64,000 nt of DNA, from assembly GCA_965249785.1 (NCBI GenBank), contig CBDFMU010000042.1:1-64000 (forward strand). The letters run 5' to 3'. Made by a program: the position numbers and the translations under genes. Of the stretch, positions 35,773 to 44,666 are shown one piece after another. The notes below the pieces were generated by a model, which did no database searches, had not been told where the DNA came from, and saw only the letters and a list, made by a program, of their open reading frames with translations. The first letter of the stretch is position 1, and each line of letters starts with the position of its first letter. Source of the stretch: M3007 sp965249785 (GTDB lineage: Bacteria; Bacteroidota; Bacteroidia; Chitinophagales; Saprospiraceae).

Positions 35773-36819
35773 TTACCGCCCTTTTTTCGCCAGCCAGTTT
35801 TGATAAGCCACTTTACCTTTTTCAAATTCGGTGGCAGAGGCGTAGAAATTATGAGAGCCGTCGTTTTTGTCGACGTTGAGCACGTAATAAATATAATTGG
35901 TCTGCGCCGGATTAAGCGCGGCAACAATTGCGCTTTCGCTCGGGGACGAGATCGGTCCGGGCGGAATACCAGTGAATTTGCGCGTATTATAGGGCGACTC
36001 CACGTCAAGGTCGCTTTTATTGATCGTGCCGTCCCAGCGATTCTCCATTTTGGCGATGTACACGGCGGTCTGGTCGAGGGCCAGCGGAACATTTCTTTTT
36101 AGGCGATTATAGATAACCGACGCGACCATCGGTCGTTCCTCCTCCACTTTCGATTCGGTTTCGATCAGCGATGCAATCGTGACGATTTCCTGGGGCGTTC
36201 TGCCGAGCGATCTGGCTTGGGCCGTCCATTCGGTTTTCCAGATTTTTTTGAACTCCCCGACCATCAGATCGATCACTTTTTTCGGCTGCATATTATGCGG
36301 CAGATTGTAAGTGGTCGGGTACATATAACCTTCGAGATTTTTCGCGTCCGGTGCGATGTCTTTGATCAGGCTTGCGTCGTCCATCATCGCCAAAATCTCT
36401 TTTTCATCCACGGGCGGATCCTGCGGAAATTTTTCGGCGATGCGTGCAGCGATATCAAAACGGGTAAAACCTTCGGGAATCGTGATTTTAGTCGTTCGTT
36501 CTGCGCCTTTTTCGAGTAGTTTCAAAACATCAAAAGCCGCAATCGGTGAATCGAACTGATATTCTCCAGCTTTCAGATTTTCTGCCCGGCCAGAGGTGCG
36601 CAGATACATCTGCGTTGCCCATTCGCTCTTCAAAATGCCTTCGGAGGCGAGTTTAGCCAGAATCTGATTCGGTGTCGAGCCTTTCGGGATTTCGACATAC
36701 TCACCGCTTCTGGCGTGCTGAACCGGAGTATTCAACGTTTGATAAATCCAGTAAGCAACCCCGGCGGTGCCAAGTAGGAAAATTAAAAACAAGACGAATA
36801 AAAATTTCAGGAATTTCAC
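35773..36819 (-). CDS. mltG: Endolytic murein transglycosylase MltG
   Basis: A 348-residue MltG (YceG family). A single N-terminal membrane helix (FLFVLFLIFLLGTAGVAYWI) anchors it. A LysM-like part follows at about 40-110 (IPKGSTPNQILAKLASEGIL), then the catalytic domain with EGYMYPTTYNLP and the motif SLIETESKVEEE (Glu220/Glu222), followed by VASVIYNRLK and GIPPGPISSPS. The enzyme cuts nascent glycan strands near the inner membrane and helps set peptidoglycan strand length. The start appears to be GTG at 36819. A 377-base gene-free stretch lies upstream, and 154 bases separate it from the permease gene. Confidence 0.94.
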   Translation of the reverse strand: MKFLKFLFVLFLIFLLGTAGVAYWIYQTLNTPVQHARSGEYVEIPKGSTPNQILAKLASEGILKSEWATQMYLRTSGRAENLKAGEYQFDSPIAAFDVLKLLEKGAERTTKITIPEGFTRFDIAARIAEKFPQDPPVDEKEILAMMDDASLIKDIAPDAKNLEGYMYPTTYNLPHNMQPKKVIDLMVGEFKKIWKTEWTAQARSLGRTPQEIVTIASLIETESKVEEERPMVASVIYNRLKRNVPLALDQTAVYIAKMENRWDGTINKSDLDVESPYNTRKFTGIPPGPISSPSESAIVAALNPAQTNYIYYVLNVDKNDGSHNFYASATEFEKGKVAYQNWLAKKGR

Positions 36820-37197
36820 CTTGCGGAGATTTTATAATAAAAGGGAGGCCTCCTACGCCTGAAAAAGGCCTCGGCGGATAAAATTGAGAATGTTGAATGG
36901 TTGATAAAATATTGATTATCAAACCATTATAAATTCAGTCTGTTCAAAAACAACGATATGTTGATACAGTAAAAAACTACCCAAAGATGCTACGGAAAAA
37001 CAAATTAGAACGGGTACAACACAAGTTTAGAAGTTGAGTTTCTAAAACATTGAATCTCGTCCACTATTATTTACACGTCTCTTCACCGACACAAAGGTAA
37101 TTGACTCGCCGGGAATGTCTGAACTTTGGTAACTTTCGCCGTCAAATGGAATTTTAGTCATTCACCACCTTTTTTACCTAATATCTCCACCTTGCTC
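36820..37197. other. Gene-free divergent gap with small hairpin
   Basis: No gene is supported. GAGGCCT (36845-36851) pairs with AGGCCTC (36866-36872) just upstream of mltG. A TACCTTTG -7-like box on the minus strand lies at 37092-37099 but lacks a partner -33 element. The rest is AT-rich and featureless. Confidence 0.4.
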
Positions 37198-37536
37198 ATG
37201 ACACTGCCCGCCGATACCCTATACTGGACTTACCCGGAATTTCACGCTTTCACGATGCTTTATGCCGCCAATGCAGACGGAAAAGTCACTTCGGAGGAAG
37301 AAAACCTCATCATTCCGACGCTTTCGGCTAAAGATTATGAACGTATAAAATCCATTTTTTACCGTTCCCACGATGCCGATGCTTTGGATATTATTATGTT
37401 TTATAAAGAACAATATTGCAAATCGCAGGGTGACAAGGACCGTATTCTGGCCGATATGATGGACATTTATAAAGCCAACGCCGTGTATGACCAGATTGAG
37501 CGCGGAGTGCATCAGTTGTTTAAACGAATGTTGTAA
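37198..37536 (+). CDS. TerB-like small helical protein
   Basis: 112 residues from the ATG at 37198; the open frame begins at 37126, but that part is not protein-like. All-helical: FHAFTMLYAANADGKVTSEE has the acidic D-x-D-G-x-V-x-x-E-E loop common to TerB-like and EF-hand-like proteins, followed by amphipathic helices (RIKSIFYRSHDADAL; DIERGVHQLF-like end IERGVHQLFKRML). It could be a cytosolic stress or metal-related protein, but no function is known. The adjacent GNAT-like gene starts 89 bases later on the same strand. Confidence 0.6.
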   Translation: MTLPADTLYWTYPEFHAFTMLYAANADGKVTSEEENLIIPTLSAKDYERIKSIFYRSHDADALDIIMFYKEQYCKSQGDKDRILADMMDIYKANAVYDQIERGVHQLFKRML

Positions 37537-37625
37537 CGTAAACAGCCGGTTGGTAAAACCAGCTGGCATTCTTACTGTTTTCCTTCTTCGCCACACGGCG
37601 ATCCAATATTTTTTAAAACGAAAAT

Positions 37626-37931
37626 ATGAAAGAAGAACTGGAAGCCTTGCCCTTGGTCAACAACGAAACGTCCCGCCAATTTGAATTGGTGGTGAATGGC
37701 GTAAAGGCAAAAATCGAGTATGAATTACAGAAAAATCGAATGTCATTGCTGCATACCGAAGTGCCGGAATCTTTGGAAGGGCAAGGCGTGGGCAGTGCCA
37801 TCGTAGAAAAAACGCTGAAATACCTGGAAGATAATGACCTTAAATTAGTACCCTGGTGCCCTTTTGTGAAATCTTATATCAAGAGACATCCAGAGTGGAA
37901 GCGAATTCTGGCGCAGGGAATTCAGGTGTAA
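37626..37931 (+). CDS. GNAT-like N-acetyltransferase domain protein (PF14542 type)
   Basis: A compact 101-residue acetyltransferase-like protein. The acetyl-CoA loop is seen in VPESLEGQGVGSAIVEKTLKYLED, and the signature end LVPWCPFVKSYIKRHPEW is typical of the YjdJ/NATD1 group of very small GNAT proteins. Substrates are not known for this group. It is preceded by a small TerB-like gene on the same strand and followed by a GTCATGTCGAG-type inverted repeat that may end transcription. Confidence 0.85.
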   Translation: MKEELEALPLVNNETSRQFELVVNGVKAKIEYELQKNRMSLLHTEVPESLEGQGVGSAIVEKTLKYLEDNDLKLVPWCPFVKSYIKRHPEWKRILAQGIQV

Positions 37932-37998
37932 AAAAGGCGGTTCCATTGTGATGATGTTTTGCTATGATCACCAATTAATTATAGTGGCGTTATTGGTT

Positions 37999-38089
37999 TT
38001 GTCATGTCGAGCGTAGCCGAGACATCTGATTGGGAATCAGCAATTTATATTAAAATACACAGAGGTCTCCACTTCGGTCGACATGACAA
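37999..38089. repeat. GTCATGTCGAGCG-type inverted repeat element
   Basis: TTGTCATGTCGA (37999-38010) pairs with TCGACATGACAA (38078-38089), and the inner parts CCGAGACATCT and AGAGGTCTCC continue the symmetry imperfectly. Elements of this kind are scattered in Bacteroidota genomes. It lies in the 297-base gap after the GNAT-like gene, where nothing else is visible. Confidence 0.7.
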
Positions 38090-38228
38090 CAGAGGGAGAA
38101 TTGGTTTGGCTTAAAAAAGGCATTGGCAACCAATTAATTACATCGCAACAACTCTATTATTCCTTTAACCACTTTCCGTTGACTATATAAGAGAAATAGT
38201 TAAATAAAAACTATGTTTAGAACAGCAA

Positions 38229-38588
38229 TCATTTTTTATGAATAAACCAAGCCCAGACTATTAGCACAAATTGTAATGGTAGCCGTATTAAAGCAATCTG
38301 ATGGCTACGTACGGCTGGATTTTCTTTGAAAACATCTATAATATGCAAGGGTAAAAACGCTATCATTAATAATAAAATGCCTAGCGTAGCCATTGAGCGA
38401 AAGCGAGGAATAAACACACCTACGCCAACCGCGATTTCTACTAAACCAGAGGCATAAATAATAGCATCTTTTGGAAAATAATCAGGAAAGAAAGGTGCAT
38501 ACATTTCCGGTTTTAAGAAGTGTCCTATACCCCCTCCAATCATAATTAATCCGAATAGTACTGTTAGTATTTGTTTAGTAATTTTCAT
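38229..38588 (-). CDS. DoxX-like small membrane protein
   Basis: 119 residues from the ATG at 38588, which begins MKITKQILTVLFGLIMIGGG. Four membrane helices are visible: ILTVLFGLIMIGGGIGHFL, AIIYASGLVEIAVGVGVFI, MATLGILLLMIAFLPLHII and LIRLPLQFVLIVWAWFI. The GGGIGHFLKPEMYAPFFPDYFP loop after the first helix is characteristic of the DoxX-like family. These proteins are often tied to quinone or redox processes, but no partner is adjacent. Monocistronic, between two inverted-repeat elements. Confidence 0.8.
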   Translation of the reverse strand: MKITKQILTVLFGLIMIGGGIGHFLKPEMYAPFFPDYFPKDAIIYASGLVEIAVGVGVFIPRFRSMATLGILLLMIAFLPLHIIDVFKENPAVRSHQIALIRLPLQFVLIVWAWFIHKK

Positions 38589-38665
38589 TATTATTATTAT
38601 TAAACCATTTATGCTAAAAATGGGTTGCTGCAATATTGACCATCAGGTACTTATGCTTTTACGCC

Positions 38666-38746
38666 TTGTGTCATTCAGAGTGTGGCTTGAAAAGCCTTGT
38701 ATTTTTAACTAATCAGATTCTTCGGCCGCGCCTCTAAATGACACAA
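38666..38746. repeat. GTGTCATTCAGAG-type inverted repeat element
   Basis: TTGTGTCATT (38666-38675) pairs with AATGACACAA (38737-38746), and AGAG/CTCT extends the stem past one mismatch. The right half contains AGATTCTTCGGCCGCG, the known core of a widespread repeat reading AAGAATCT on the other strand. It lies between the mutS2 3' end and the DoxX-like gene. Confidence 0.65.
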
Positions 38747-38851
38747 CACTGGTACGCTTCTACAAATCTGTGCAAAAACCATAATATCGTAATCCGAGTC
38801 AGCACGAGTATACCTCGGCAGTCGAGTCAAACTCCCGAACGGCTGCCTTCT

Positions 38852-41245
38852 TTACGCCAATTCCACAATAGTCACCCCATTTCCCCCGGCAGCATCTTCG
38901 GGATGATACAAATTGGAAACACTACCACCATATTCCCGGAGTTTTTGACGCACCACTTTGCGGAGGATGCCATCGCCCTTGCCATGCAGAATACGCAGGT
39001 TGTTAGCATTAGTAAGTAGCGCGTTATCCACGAATTTTTCCAGTACATTCATCGCCTCGTCCTTGCTCATGCCACGCAGGTCGATTTTGGCATCGAAATC
39101 GGCGACGCGTTGCACATCGGTACTGGTGATGGTGCTGCTTTGTTGAATGGGCTCGGCGGCGGGCAGCAGGTCGCGCACGGCCACGGTGAGCCGCAATTCG
39201 CCTAGAATAACCACTGCTTTCGTGCCTTTTATGCTTTCTAGGCGCCCCGTAGAGCCGCCCGTGCGCAGTCGCACAAAATCGCCCGGCGCGAGCGGTCGCC
39301 CAGAAGCGGAAGGAATGCCGCGCTCTTCCAGTTTCACCACTTCAGCATTGATGTCATTGACTTGCTGGGCTTTCTCGGTACGTTCTTGGCGCAGTTGAGT
39401 GGAGATTTCGCGGGCTTTTTCAAGGTTCTTCTCGGACTGTAACTGGCGGATGAATTTGTCCACTTCGCGACTTTGGTTGGCACTTTGCCGCAGTTCAAAC
39501 TCCTTTTGTTCCAGTTTCAGGCGTTTCCGCTTGACATCGAGATCATTTTGCAGGCTGTCGTAGGTCTTGATCAGGCGTTCCAGCGAAGTTTCCCGTTCGG
39601 TGACGGAGCGCAGTTTTTCTTCCAATTCCTGCTTTTCGCGTTGCAATTCGATCAGAATATCATCCACAGCGGTTTCGCTGCCCGTGCGATTGCGCGCATA
39701 ATCAATGATGGCTTTTGGGAGTCCACTTTTGGCTGCAATTTCAAAAGCATAACTACTGCCGGGACGACCTACTTTCAGTTCGTAGGTCGGCGATAGCGTG
39801 TCCTTATCGAAGTGCATATTGCCATTCAGAATGCCCTGATTGCGGAAAGCGAACACTTTCAGATTGGAATAGTGCGTCGTAATTACCGCATATACGCCCT
39901 TGCGATGCAGCGCGCGCAACACCGATTCGGCAATGGAGCCACCCGGTTTGGGATCGGTGCCACTGCCCATTTCATCAATCAAAACGAGGGTGAGCGGCGT
40001 GGCTTTTTCCAGAAAAACGCGGGCATTCTGCAAACGCGAAGAGTAAGTAGACAGGTCGTCGTCCAGACTTTGCTGGTCGCCGATGTCGGCAAAGATTTGG
40101 TGAAAAATACCGAATTCGCTGAGTTCATGCACCGGAATAAGCAAACCACTCTGCACCATTAATTGCAGCAAACCCACCGACTTCATCGCCACCGATTTTC
40201 CGCCAGCATTCGGGCCGGAAAGAATGAGAATGTGGTCTTCCGGCGTGAGCCGCAGATCGAAAGGAACGGTTTTGCGTCCCTGCGCTTTATTTTTCAAAAA
40301 CAGCAGCGGGTGGAAGCCTTTGCGAATGCCAATAATGGGCTTTTCTTTCAAAATTGGCATCCCGGCGCGCATAGCGACCGCCACCCGCGCCTTGGCGTGG
40401 ACAACATCGTAGCGCACCAGCGCGTCCAGGTAGTGATGCAGGATTGGACCGTAGGGCCGAATCTGCGTACTGAGGTCGCGGAGAATGCGGAATATTTCGC
40501 GGCGTTCGTCACCTTCCAGATCAAAAATATCGTTGTTGATTTCGATGACCGCTTCCGGCTCGATAAAAGTAGTGCGTCCGGTATCCGATTCATCGTGGAT
40601 AATACCGCGAATTTTGCGCTTGTGTTCGGAAGGAACGGACAGCACCCGGCGGTGATTTCTAAAACTTTCGGGCGTATCGGAGAGCCAGCCTTTAGCGCGA
40701 TATTCTTGGATGATCTGGCGAAAACGGGCATCCAGATCGCGGATTTTCTGTTGAATATCTCGCCGAATGCGCATCAGTTCCGGCGAAGCATCGGGACGAA
40801 TTTCACCCTTTTCATCGAACACGGCGGTGATGGCCTTGATCAGATTTTCATCGAACGACAAAGGCCGGATAATGTCGTAGAGTTTGGGATAAATCTCTTT
40901 TTTGGCGCCGCCCGCAAAATATTTAAACACGTCGCGCATCATGAGCAGGACGCGCAAAACGCCTTGAAAAGATTCGGTTTGTAAAGTATAGCCGTCTATT
41001 TCCAGCAATTTCAGATCGGGCCGAATATCCTGATAACTCGCCAAAGGGAAACGATCATTTTTTTCCAGGGCCAGTTTAAATTCCCGCACTTCGCGCAATT
41101 GGCGATCTATATCGGCAAAACTCGTACTGGGTTGGATGGCCCGCAACTCCTCGGCAGCCAGCGGCGCAAGAGCCTCTTTCTCCAACAGTTCCAACACTTT
41201 ATCAAATTCCAGTTTCTGGAAAACGTCTTTCGGTTCAAAAACCAT
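38852..41245 (-). CDS. mutS2: Endonuclease MutS2
   Basis: A 797-residue MutS2. The core shows the MutS lever and clamp helices (PELMRIRRDIQQKIRDLDARF), then the ABC-type ATPase with Walker A ILSGPNAGGKSVAMKSVG, Walker B LVLIDEMGSGTDP and TTHYSNLK. A long coiled coil follows (ELQREKQELEEKLRSVTERE), then a KOW-like segment (GDFVRLRTGGSTGRLESIKG) and the C-terminal Smr nuclease domain with KIDLRGMSKDEA and LRILHGKGDGILR. The N-terminal mismatch-recognition domain of MutS is absent, as expected for MutS2, which acts against recombination or on collided ribosomes depending on species. Divergent from the 41557 gene. Confidence 0.95.
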   Translation of the reverse strand: MVFEPKDVFQKLEFDKVLELLEKEALAPLAAEELRAIQPSTSFADIDRQLREVREFKLALEKNDRFPLASYQDIRPDLKLLEIDGYTLQTESFQGVLRVLLMMRDVFKYFAGGAKKEIYPKLYDIIRPLSFDENLIKAITAVFDEKGEIRPDASPELMRIRRDIQQKIRDLDARFRQIIQEYRAKGWLSDTPESFRNHRRVLSVPSEHKRKIRGIIHDESDTGRTTFIEPEAVIEINNDIFDLEGDERREIFRILRDLSTQIRPYGPILHHYLDALVRYDVVHAKARVAVAMRAGMPILKEKPIIGIRKGFHPLLFLKNKAQGRKTVPFDLRLTPEDHILILSGPNAGGKSVAMKSVGLLQLMVQSGLLIPVHELSEFGIFHQIFADIGDQQSLDDDLSTYSSRLQNARVFLEKATPLTLVLIDEMGSGTDPKPGGSIAESVLRALHRKGVYAVITTHYSNLKVFAFRNQGILNGNMHFDKDTLSPTYELKVGRPGSSYAFEIAAKSGLPKAIIDYARNRTGSETAVDDILIELQREKQELEEKLRSVTERETSLERLIKTYDSLQNDLDVKRKRLKLEQKEFELRQSANQSREVDKFIRQLQSEKNLEKAREISTQLRQERTEKAQQVNDINAEVVKLEERGIPSASGRPLAPGDFVRLRTGGSTGRLESIKGTKAVVILGELRLTVAVRDLLPAAEPIQQSSTITSTDVQRVADFDAKIDLRGMSKDEAMNVLEKFVDNALLTNANNLRILHGKGDGILRKVVRQKLREYGGSVSNLYHPEDAAGGNGVTIVELA

Positions 41246-41556
41246 AATGATGGGCTAGCGTAAAATTTGGGTGCAAAATACAGTCCTAAAAACAAAAGTG
41301 AGGCCGGGAAGTTCCTGACCGACAGAAATAAGCCCAGTCTGGCTATTTGCCAAAAGCGTCTCGCACGGACATTTTTTTTCAAAAGCTCTGGCAACCGTAA
41401 GCGGTTTGATAGATTTGCGCCTTTATTCATCGAAATTTAGTTTCTATCTTGCCTGCTCATTTTCGGGAAGGTTCCAGTATGCTTTCTGCAATGAAATCTT
41501 GCTTTTTCTCACTATTACATTCATATTCAAAGATTTACAAAATTAACTCGTCTCAC
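41246..41556. other. Divergent intergenic region with possible plus-strand -7 element
   Basis: No gene. TAGATTTG at 41410-41417 is an exact TAnnTTTG match on the plus strand, about 140 bases before the Omp28-like gene, but no clear -33 TTTG lies at the right distance. Nothing else stands out. Confidence 0.35.
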
Positions 41557-43449
41557 ATGAAACAGTTTTTTACCGCTTTTTTCACTCTGATGTTGCTGAC
41601 TGGTGCTGGTGCGCAAGTGCTTTATCAGCAGAATTTTGAAGATGGATTTCAGGATATGACCCTGATTGACAATGACGGGCAAACGCCTGCCTCTGCGCTG
41701 GCTGCTTTTCCGGATGCCTGGAATATTTCTGCAGACCTGGACGGAAATGCCGCCTTTAGTATTTCCTGGTATACGCCAGCTGGCCAATCCGACGATTGGA
41801 TGATCACTCCGGAGATCACCGGCATTACGGCAAAGACTGTGCTGGAATGGGATGCCAGAGCCGTGGATGCGTCTTATCCAGACGGTTATAAAGTGATGGT
41901 GTCCATTGGTGGAGCGACCATCGCCGACTTTACGGACGAGATTTTTGAGACTGGGGGCGAAGAAGCAACCGGAGCCTATAAGCACCGTTCGGTACTGCTC
42001 GGCGATTATGCTGGCAAGACGATTCACATTGCTTTTGTCAATAATGCCAATGACCAGTACGTATTAGTGGTAGATAATATTCTGGTGCACGAACTGCCAG
42101 ATGTGGATGTCTCTTTCCTGAAAGTAGACGTGGCTAGCTACGTACTGGCCGGAGAAGCTAATTATCTGAACTATACAGTCAAGAATCAAGGCTTTCAGCC
42201 AATAACTACGCTGATTCTCACTTGGTCAGACGGTACTGGTTCGCACTCTGAAACGGTGACGGGTTTGAATCTGCAATTTGGCGAAGAGTACGACGGTACC
42301 CTGACTGATGCCTTTACGGCGGACAACCCGGAAGAATATCCGTTGAATTTCAGTGTTGCCACAAGTAGCGTAGATAACCTGCCCGATAATAATGGCTTTG
42401 CTACTACGGTTGTTGGTGTGTCTACCATCGTCCCGAAGCGGGTCGTCGCCGAAGAAGCGACCGGCACCTGGTGTGGCTGGTGCCCACGTGGTGCGGTCTT
42501 CATGGAACTGATGACCGAGACTTTCCCGGAGGATTTCATTCCGATCGCCGTACACAATGCTACTACCGATCCGATGCGCCTTGCTGAATACGATGATGCT
42601 ATCACGTCTTTCCCCAACTTCCCAGGTTTCCCTTCGGTTATTGTGGACAGAAAACAAATTATTGATCCATCCGAGTTGGAAGCCAGTATTACCGCACTAC
42701 GCGAAGTAGTAGCTCCAGTGGCAGTAGATGTGCATGCCACGATTGATTCGATTGCTCGCAAAGTGTATATCGAAGGGAAAGTGACTACTTATGCTAATCG
42801 TACGACTGCCAAGTACAATCTGGTGCTGGTGGTAGCCGAAAACGATGTGCGTGGTACCGCTGCTGGTTACAAACAAACGAACTACTACGCTGCTAACGCA
42901 AACGGACCAATGGGTGGCTACGAATCCCTGCCTAATCCAGTGCCAGCTGCGCAGATGCAGTACAATTTCGTGGGTCGCAAGCTGATCTACGGTTTTAATG
43001 GTACACCCGACATCATTCCTTCCACTTTCCACGTGGACGACGAGTTCAATTTCACAGCGGCTTACATTTTCCCGGCTTCTTACGATATGAGCCAATTGTA
43101 CGTAGTAGCTATGGTAACTGATAGCCTGAGCGGTAATGTATTGAACGCTGCCAAATCGGAAGCCGTCACTTCGGCAGTTAAGGAAATCAAGGAACTGGGC
43201 GCATTGAAAGTCTATCCTAACCCGGCCCAAGGCACGGCGTATGTGGATATGGAACTGAATGAAAGCGCTGAAGTAACCCTGGAATTGGTCAACCAACTTG
43301 GCCAAACGGTGAGCATTTCGGACAATGGCAAATTGCCAGCTGGTCATTCGGTGTTGCCCGTGAAAGTTGCCGGTCTTGCTGCCGGTATTTACATGGTAAA
43401 AGTGAACATTGCAGGCAAATCTCTGCTGCGCAAATTGGTGATTGACTAA
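41557..43449 (+). CDS. T9SS type A secreted protein with cleaved-adhesin and Omp28/thioredoxin-like domains
   Basis: 630 residues from the ATG at 41557, which gives the signal peptide MKQFFTAFFTLMLLTGAGAQ; the frame runs back to 41449 without a better start. A choice-of-anchor J / cleaved adhesin jelly roll covers about 25-190 (YQQNFEDGFQDMTLIDNDG; SDDWMITPEI). A CARDB-like segment follows (NYTVKN-like YLNYTVKNQGFQPITTL). An Omp28 thioredoxin-like domain carries Cys306 and Cys309 in TGTWCGWCPRG, then FPGFPSVIVDR. The tail is a T9SS type A domain (LKVYPNPAQGTAYVDME ... GIYMVKVNIAGK). A surface adhesin or redox-active protein is likely. A strong terminator follows at 43487. Confidence 0.87.
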   Translation: MKQFFTAFFTLMLLTGAGAQVLYQQNFEDGFQDMTLIDNDGQTPASALAAFPDAWNISADLDGNAAFSISWYTPAGQSDDWMITPEITGITAKTVLEWDARAVDASYPDGYKVMVSIGGATIADFTDEIFETGGEEATGAYKHRSVLLGDYAGKTIHIAFVNNANDQYVLVVDNILVHELPDVDVSFLKVDVASYVLAGEANYLNYTVKNQGFQPITTLILTWSDGTGSHSETVTGLNLQFGEEYDGTLTDAFTADNPEEYPLNFSVATSSVDNLPDNNGFATTVVGVSTIVPKRVVAEEATGTWCGWCPRGAVFMELMTETFPEDFIPIAVHNATTDPMRLAEYDDAITSFPNFPGFPSVIVDRKQIIDPSELEASITALREVVAPVAVDVHATIDSIARKVYIEGKVTTYANRTTAKYNLVLVVAENDVRGTAAGYKQTNYYAANANGPMGGYESLPNPVPAAQMQYNFVGRKLIYGFNGTPDIIPSTFHVDDEFNFTAAYIFPASYDMSQLYVVAMVTDSLSGNVLNAAKSEAVTSAVKEIKELGALKVYPNPAQGTAYVDMELNESAEVTLELVNQLGQTVSISDNGKLPAGHSVLPVKVAGLAAGIYMVKVNIAGKSLLRKLVID

Positions 43450-43486
43450 GACTTATGGCTGGATGTGAATCCAGTATTTATATTCG

Positions 43487-43526
43487 GGCGGCTGTCTCCA
43501 ACTCTTGGAGACAGCCGCCTTTCTTT
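43487..43526 (+). terminator. Strong rho-independent terminator
   Basis: Perfect 14-base arms GGCGGCTGTCTCCA (43487-43500) and TGGAGACAGCCGCC (43506-43519) with a 5-base loop, followed by TTTCTTTTT. It ends the Omp28-like transcript and rules out the upstream in-frame start of lpxB, which would lie inside it. Confidence 0.9.
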
Positions 43527-43555
43527 TTGCCCAAAAAACCGCGTCCTTTGTCCAC

Positions 43556-44651
43556 ATGAAACTCTACATCATCGCCGGAGAAGCTTCGGGCGACTTGCAT
43601 GGCGCTAATCTGATTAAAGCCTTAAAAATCCAGCAGCCCGATTTACAGCTTCGAGTCTGGGGCGGCGATCTGATGCAAGCTGCCGGAGGGGAAGTCGTCA
43701 AGCATTATCGCGATTTGGCTTTTATGGGTTTTGTGGAAGTGGCCCGGAACCTGCGCACTATTATGAAAAATATTGCCTTTTGCAAAAGCGACATCCTGGC
43801 CTATCAGCCTGACGCGCTGGTGCTGATTGATTATCCGGGATTTAATCTGCGCATCGCAAAATGGGCCAAAAAGCAGGGCATACGCGTCATTTATTACATT
43901 TCTCCGCAAATCTGGGCCTGGCATAGTTCGCGGGTACACGCTATCCGCCGCGATGTGGAGGAAATGCTGGTGATTTTGCCTTTTGAAACTGATTTTTTTG
44001 AAAAATACGGCGTAAAAGCCCAATTCGTGGGCCATCCGCTGCTGGATGCTATTGATACCTCGACAAATCATCAAATATTACCCCCCAAAGCAAACATCAT
44101 CGCACTGTTGCCTGGCAGTCGCCAACAGGAGATCAAACGTATTTTGCCGATCATGCTCGGCGTGACTGCTTATTTTCCAGACTACCAATTCAAAGTGGCT
44201 GGCGCTACTTCCCTGCCGCCCGACTTTTATCAGCCTTTTCTGGAAAAATATCCCCATGTCTCTTTAAGTATTGGCCAGACCTACCCCCTGCTGCAAGAGG
44301 CCAAGGCAGCCTTGGTCAAATCTGGAACTTCTACCCTGGAAGCGGCACTATTTCGGGTGCCGCAGGTGGTATGCTATGCGGGCAATTCGCTTTCCTATGC
44401 TATCGCCCGGCGTTTGGTCAACGTCAAGTATATTTCCTCTAGTCAATCTCATTATGGATCGTCCGCTGGTGCGTGAATTGATTCAAAATGATTTGACTAT
44501 CAGCAATTTACGCATAGAATTGACAGAAATACTCGATCCTGCGCGGGCTGCGGAACTGCAAACGGGCTATGCGGAACTGCGCCACCGATTGGGCGATGGC
44601 GGTGCTTCCGGGCGGGCGGCGACGGCTATTTTGAAGGTGCTGCGTGGATAA
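43556..44651 (+). pseudogene. lpxB: Lipid-A-disaccharide synthase gene with one-base frameshift
   Basis: The gene starts MKLYIIAGEASGDLHGANLI, the LpxB N-terminus, and continues with GGDLMQAAGGEVVKHYRDL, DYPGFNLRIAKWAKK, YYISPQIWAWHSSRV, FVGHPLLDAI and LLPGSRQQEIKRILP, as far as ARRLVNVKYIS. There the frame is lost and stops at 44476. The next frame resumes precisely with LVNLIMDRPLVRELIQNDL and runs to 44651, giving a normal total length of about 365 residues. Removing one T in 44432-44440 restores KYISLVNLIMD. LpxB condenses UDP-diacylglucosamine and lipid X in lipid A synthesis. Since it is normally needed for the outer membrane, a sequencing error is at least as likely as a true null. Confidence 0.85.
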
Positions 44652-44666
44652 AGGACAAAGCGCAAA

